Source: JBBQZO01 sp038207625
Lineage (GTDB): Bacteria > Pseudomonadota > Gammaproteobacteria > Burkholderiales > Burkholderiaceae_D
DNA: 6,574 nt
Direction: 5' to 3'
Assembly (NCBI GenBank): GCA_038207625.1
Contig: JBBQZO010000074.1
Coordinates: 1-6,574 of the forward strand
The notes beneath the pieces are model-generated. The model was not told the DNA's origin. It was given only the letters and a program-made list of their open reading frames with translations, and did no database searches. Every line of letters starts with the position of its first letter. The first letter of the stretch is position 1. The translations under genes were made by a program, and so were the position numbers. This document shows positions 6,256-6,574 of the stretch, piece after piece.

Positions 6256-6574
6256 TCAATAGTGCTTGAAGTTCGCTTCGTCCGGCCCGTCGTCGCGCGC
6301 GCCAAGGCGTGCCATGCGGGCGGCGGGGCGGCGCGGCGCGTGGCGCGCGTCGGCCGGCCTGGCCACGCGTCGGCCTTGCGCGGCGCGTCCCGGCCCGGTG
6401 CGAAAGTGTCCCATGATTTGTTGCAATTGCTCGGCCTGGTCGCTCATCGCCTCGGCGGTCGCGGCCAGCTCTTCGGAGCTGGCCGCGTTTTGCTGGGTCG
6501 TCTCGTTGAGTTGCCCGACCGCCGCGTTGATCTGGCTCACGCCCGACGATTGCTCGCTCGAGGCGGCCGAGATC
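6256..6574 (-). CDS. Methyl-accepting chemotaxis protein, C-terminal end (5' truncated by window)
   Basis: The last 105 residues of a chemoreceptor are present; the rest lies beyond the right edge, and the frame is open to base 6574. The visible part begins ISAASSEQSSGVSQINAAVG and continues through LNETTQQNAA and SSEELAATAEAM, the end of the cytoplasmic signalling coiled coil. AASSEELAAT fits the methylation-site consensus (small-small-x-x-E/Q-E/Q-x-x-small-small), with the Glu pair as probable CheR/CheB targets. Beyond QQIMGHF comes a 50-residue Arg/Ala/Pro-rich, probably disordered tail ending NFKHY. It lacks an xWxxF-type pentapeptide for docking CheR/CheB. An internal GTG at 6540 is not the start. 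The ligand-binding region is out of view, so the stimulus cannot be inferred. Confidence 0.95.
   Translation of the reverse strand, partial: ISAASSEQSSGVSQINAAVGQLNETTQQNAASSEELAATAEAMSDQAEQLQQIMGHFRTGPGRAAQGRRVARPADARHAPRRPAARMARLGARDDGPDEANFKHY

Noticed and set aside
5894..6269. Two plus-strand ORFs across the gap upstream of the receiver
   Set aside because: Both are Ala/Arg/Gly-rich with no recognisable motif and no clear ribosome site, and one overlaps the chemoreceptor end. They fit GC-rich noncoding or antisense sequence.

Overview
This GC-rich window shows strongly GC-biased third codon positions and a signalling and chemotaxis gene content that suggest a betaproteobacterium, most likely Burkholderiales/Oxalobacteraceae (Massilia, Duganella or Janthinobacterium type). 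The taxonomic guess rests on protein flavour and recall, not on any search.

Layout. Bases 2-3790 (+) hold most of a very large hybrid sensor histidine kinase whose 5' end lies outside the window. Its sensory part is the most striking object here: five complete, almost identical PAS repeats of exactly 426 bp (142 codons) each, preceded by the tail of at least one more. They are followed by a sixth, divergent PAS domain, a HisKA/HATPase kinase core and a C-terminal receiver domain. A GC-only hairpin lies just after the stop. Bases 4017-5476 (+) hold three small genes: a tryptophan-rich membrane protein of 82 aa, a four-helix membrane protein of 163 aa, and an exported protein-tyrosine-phosphatase-like protein of 181 aa with a CX4R active-site loop. 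On the minus strand, converging on the phosphatase with only 20 bp between stops, are a stand-alone receiver-domain response regulator (5497-5910) and, upstream of it, the 3' end of a methyl-accepting chemotaxis protein (6256-6574). The 345 bp between those two carry no confident gene but have coding-like signal that changes frame, which may be a decayed or mis-sequenced small gene.

How it fits together. The hybrid kinase senses an unknown signal through its PAS array, should autophosphorylate on a conserved His and pass phosphate to its own receiver. No output regulator or HPt protein is adjacent on the same strand. The lone receiver and the chemoreceptor on the other strand suggest a motility or second-messenger signalling neighbourhood, but nothing in the sequence ties them directly to the kinase. 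No tRNA, rRNA, CRISPR array, transposase or phage gene is visible. The best candidate for something unusual is the homogenised PAS array, where copies differ in DNA mostly at synonymous sites while the protein is held nearly constant.
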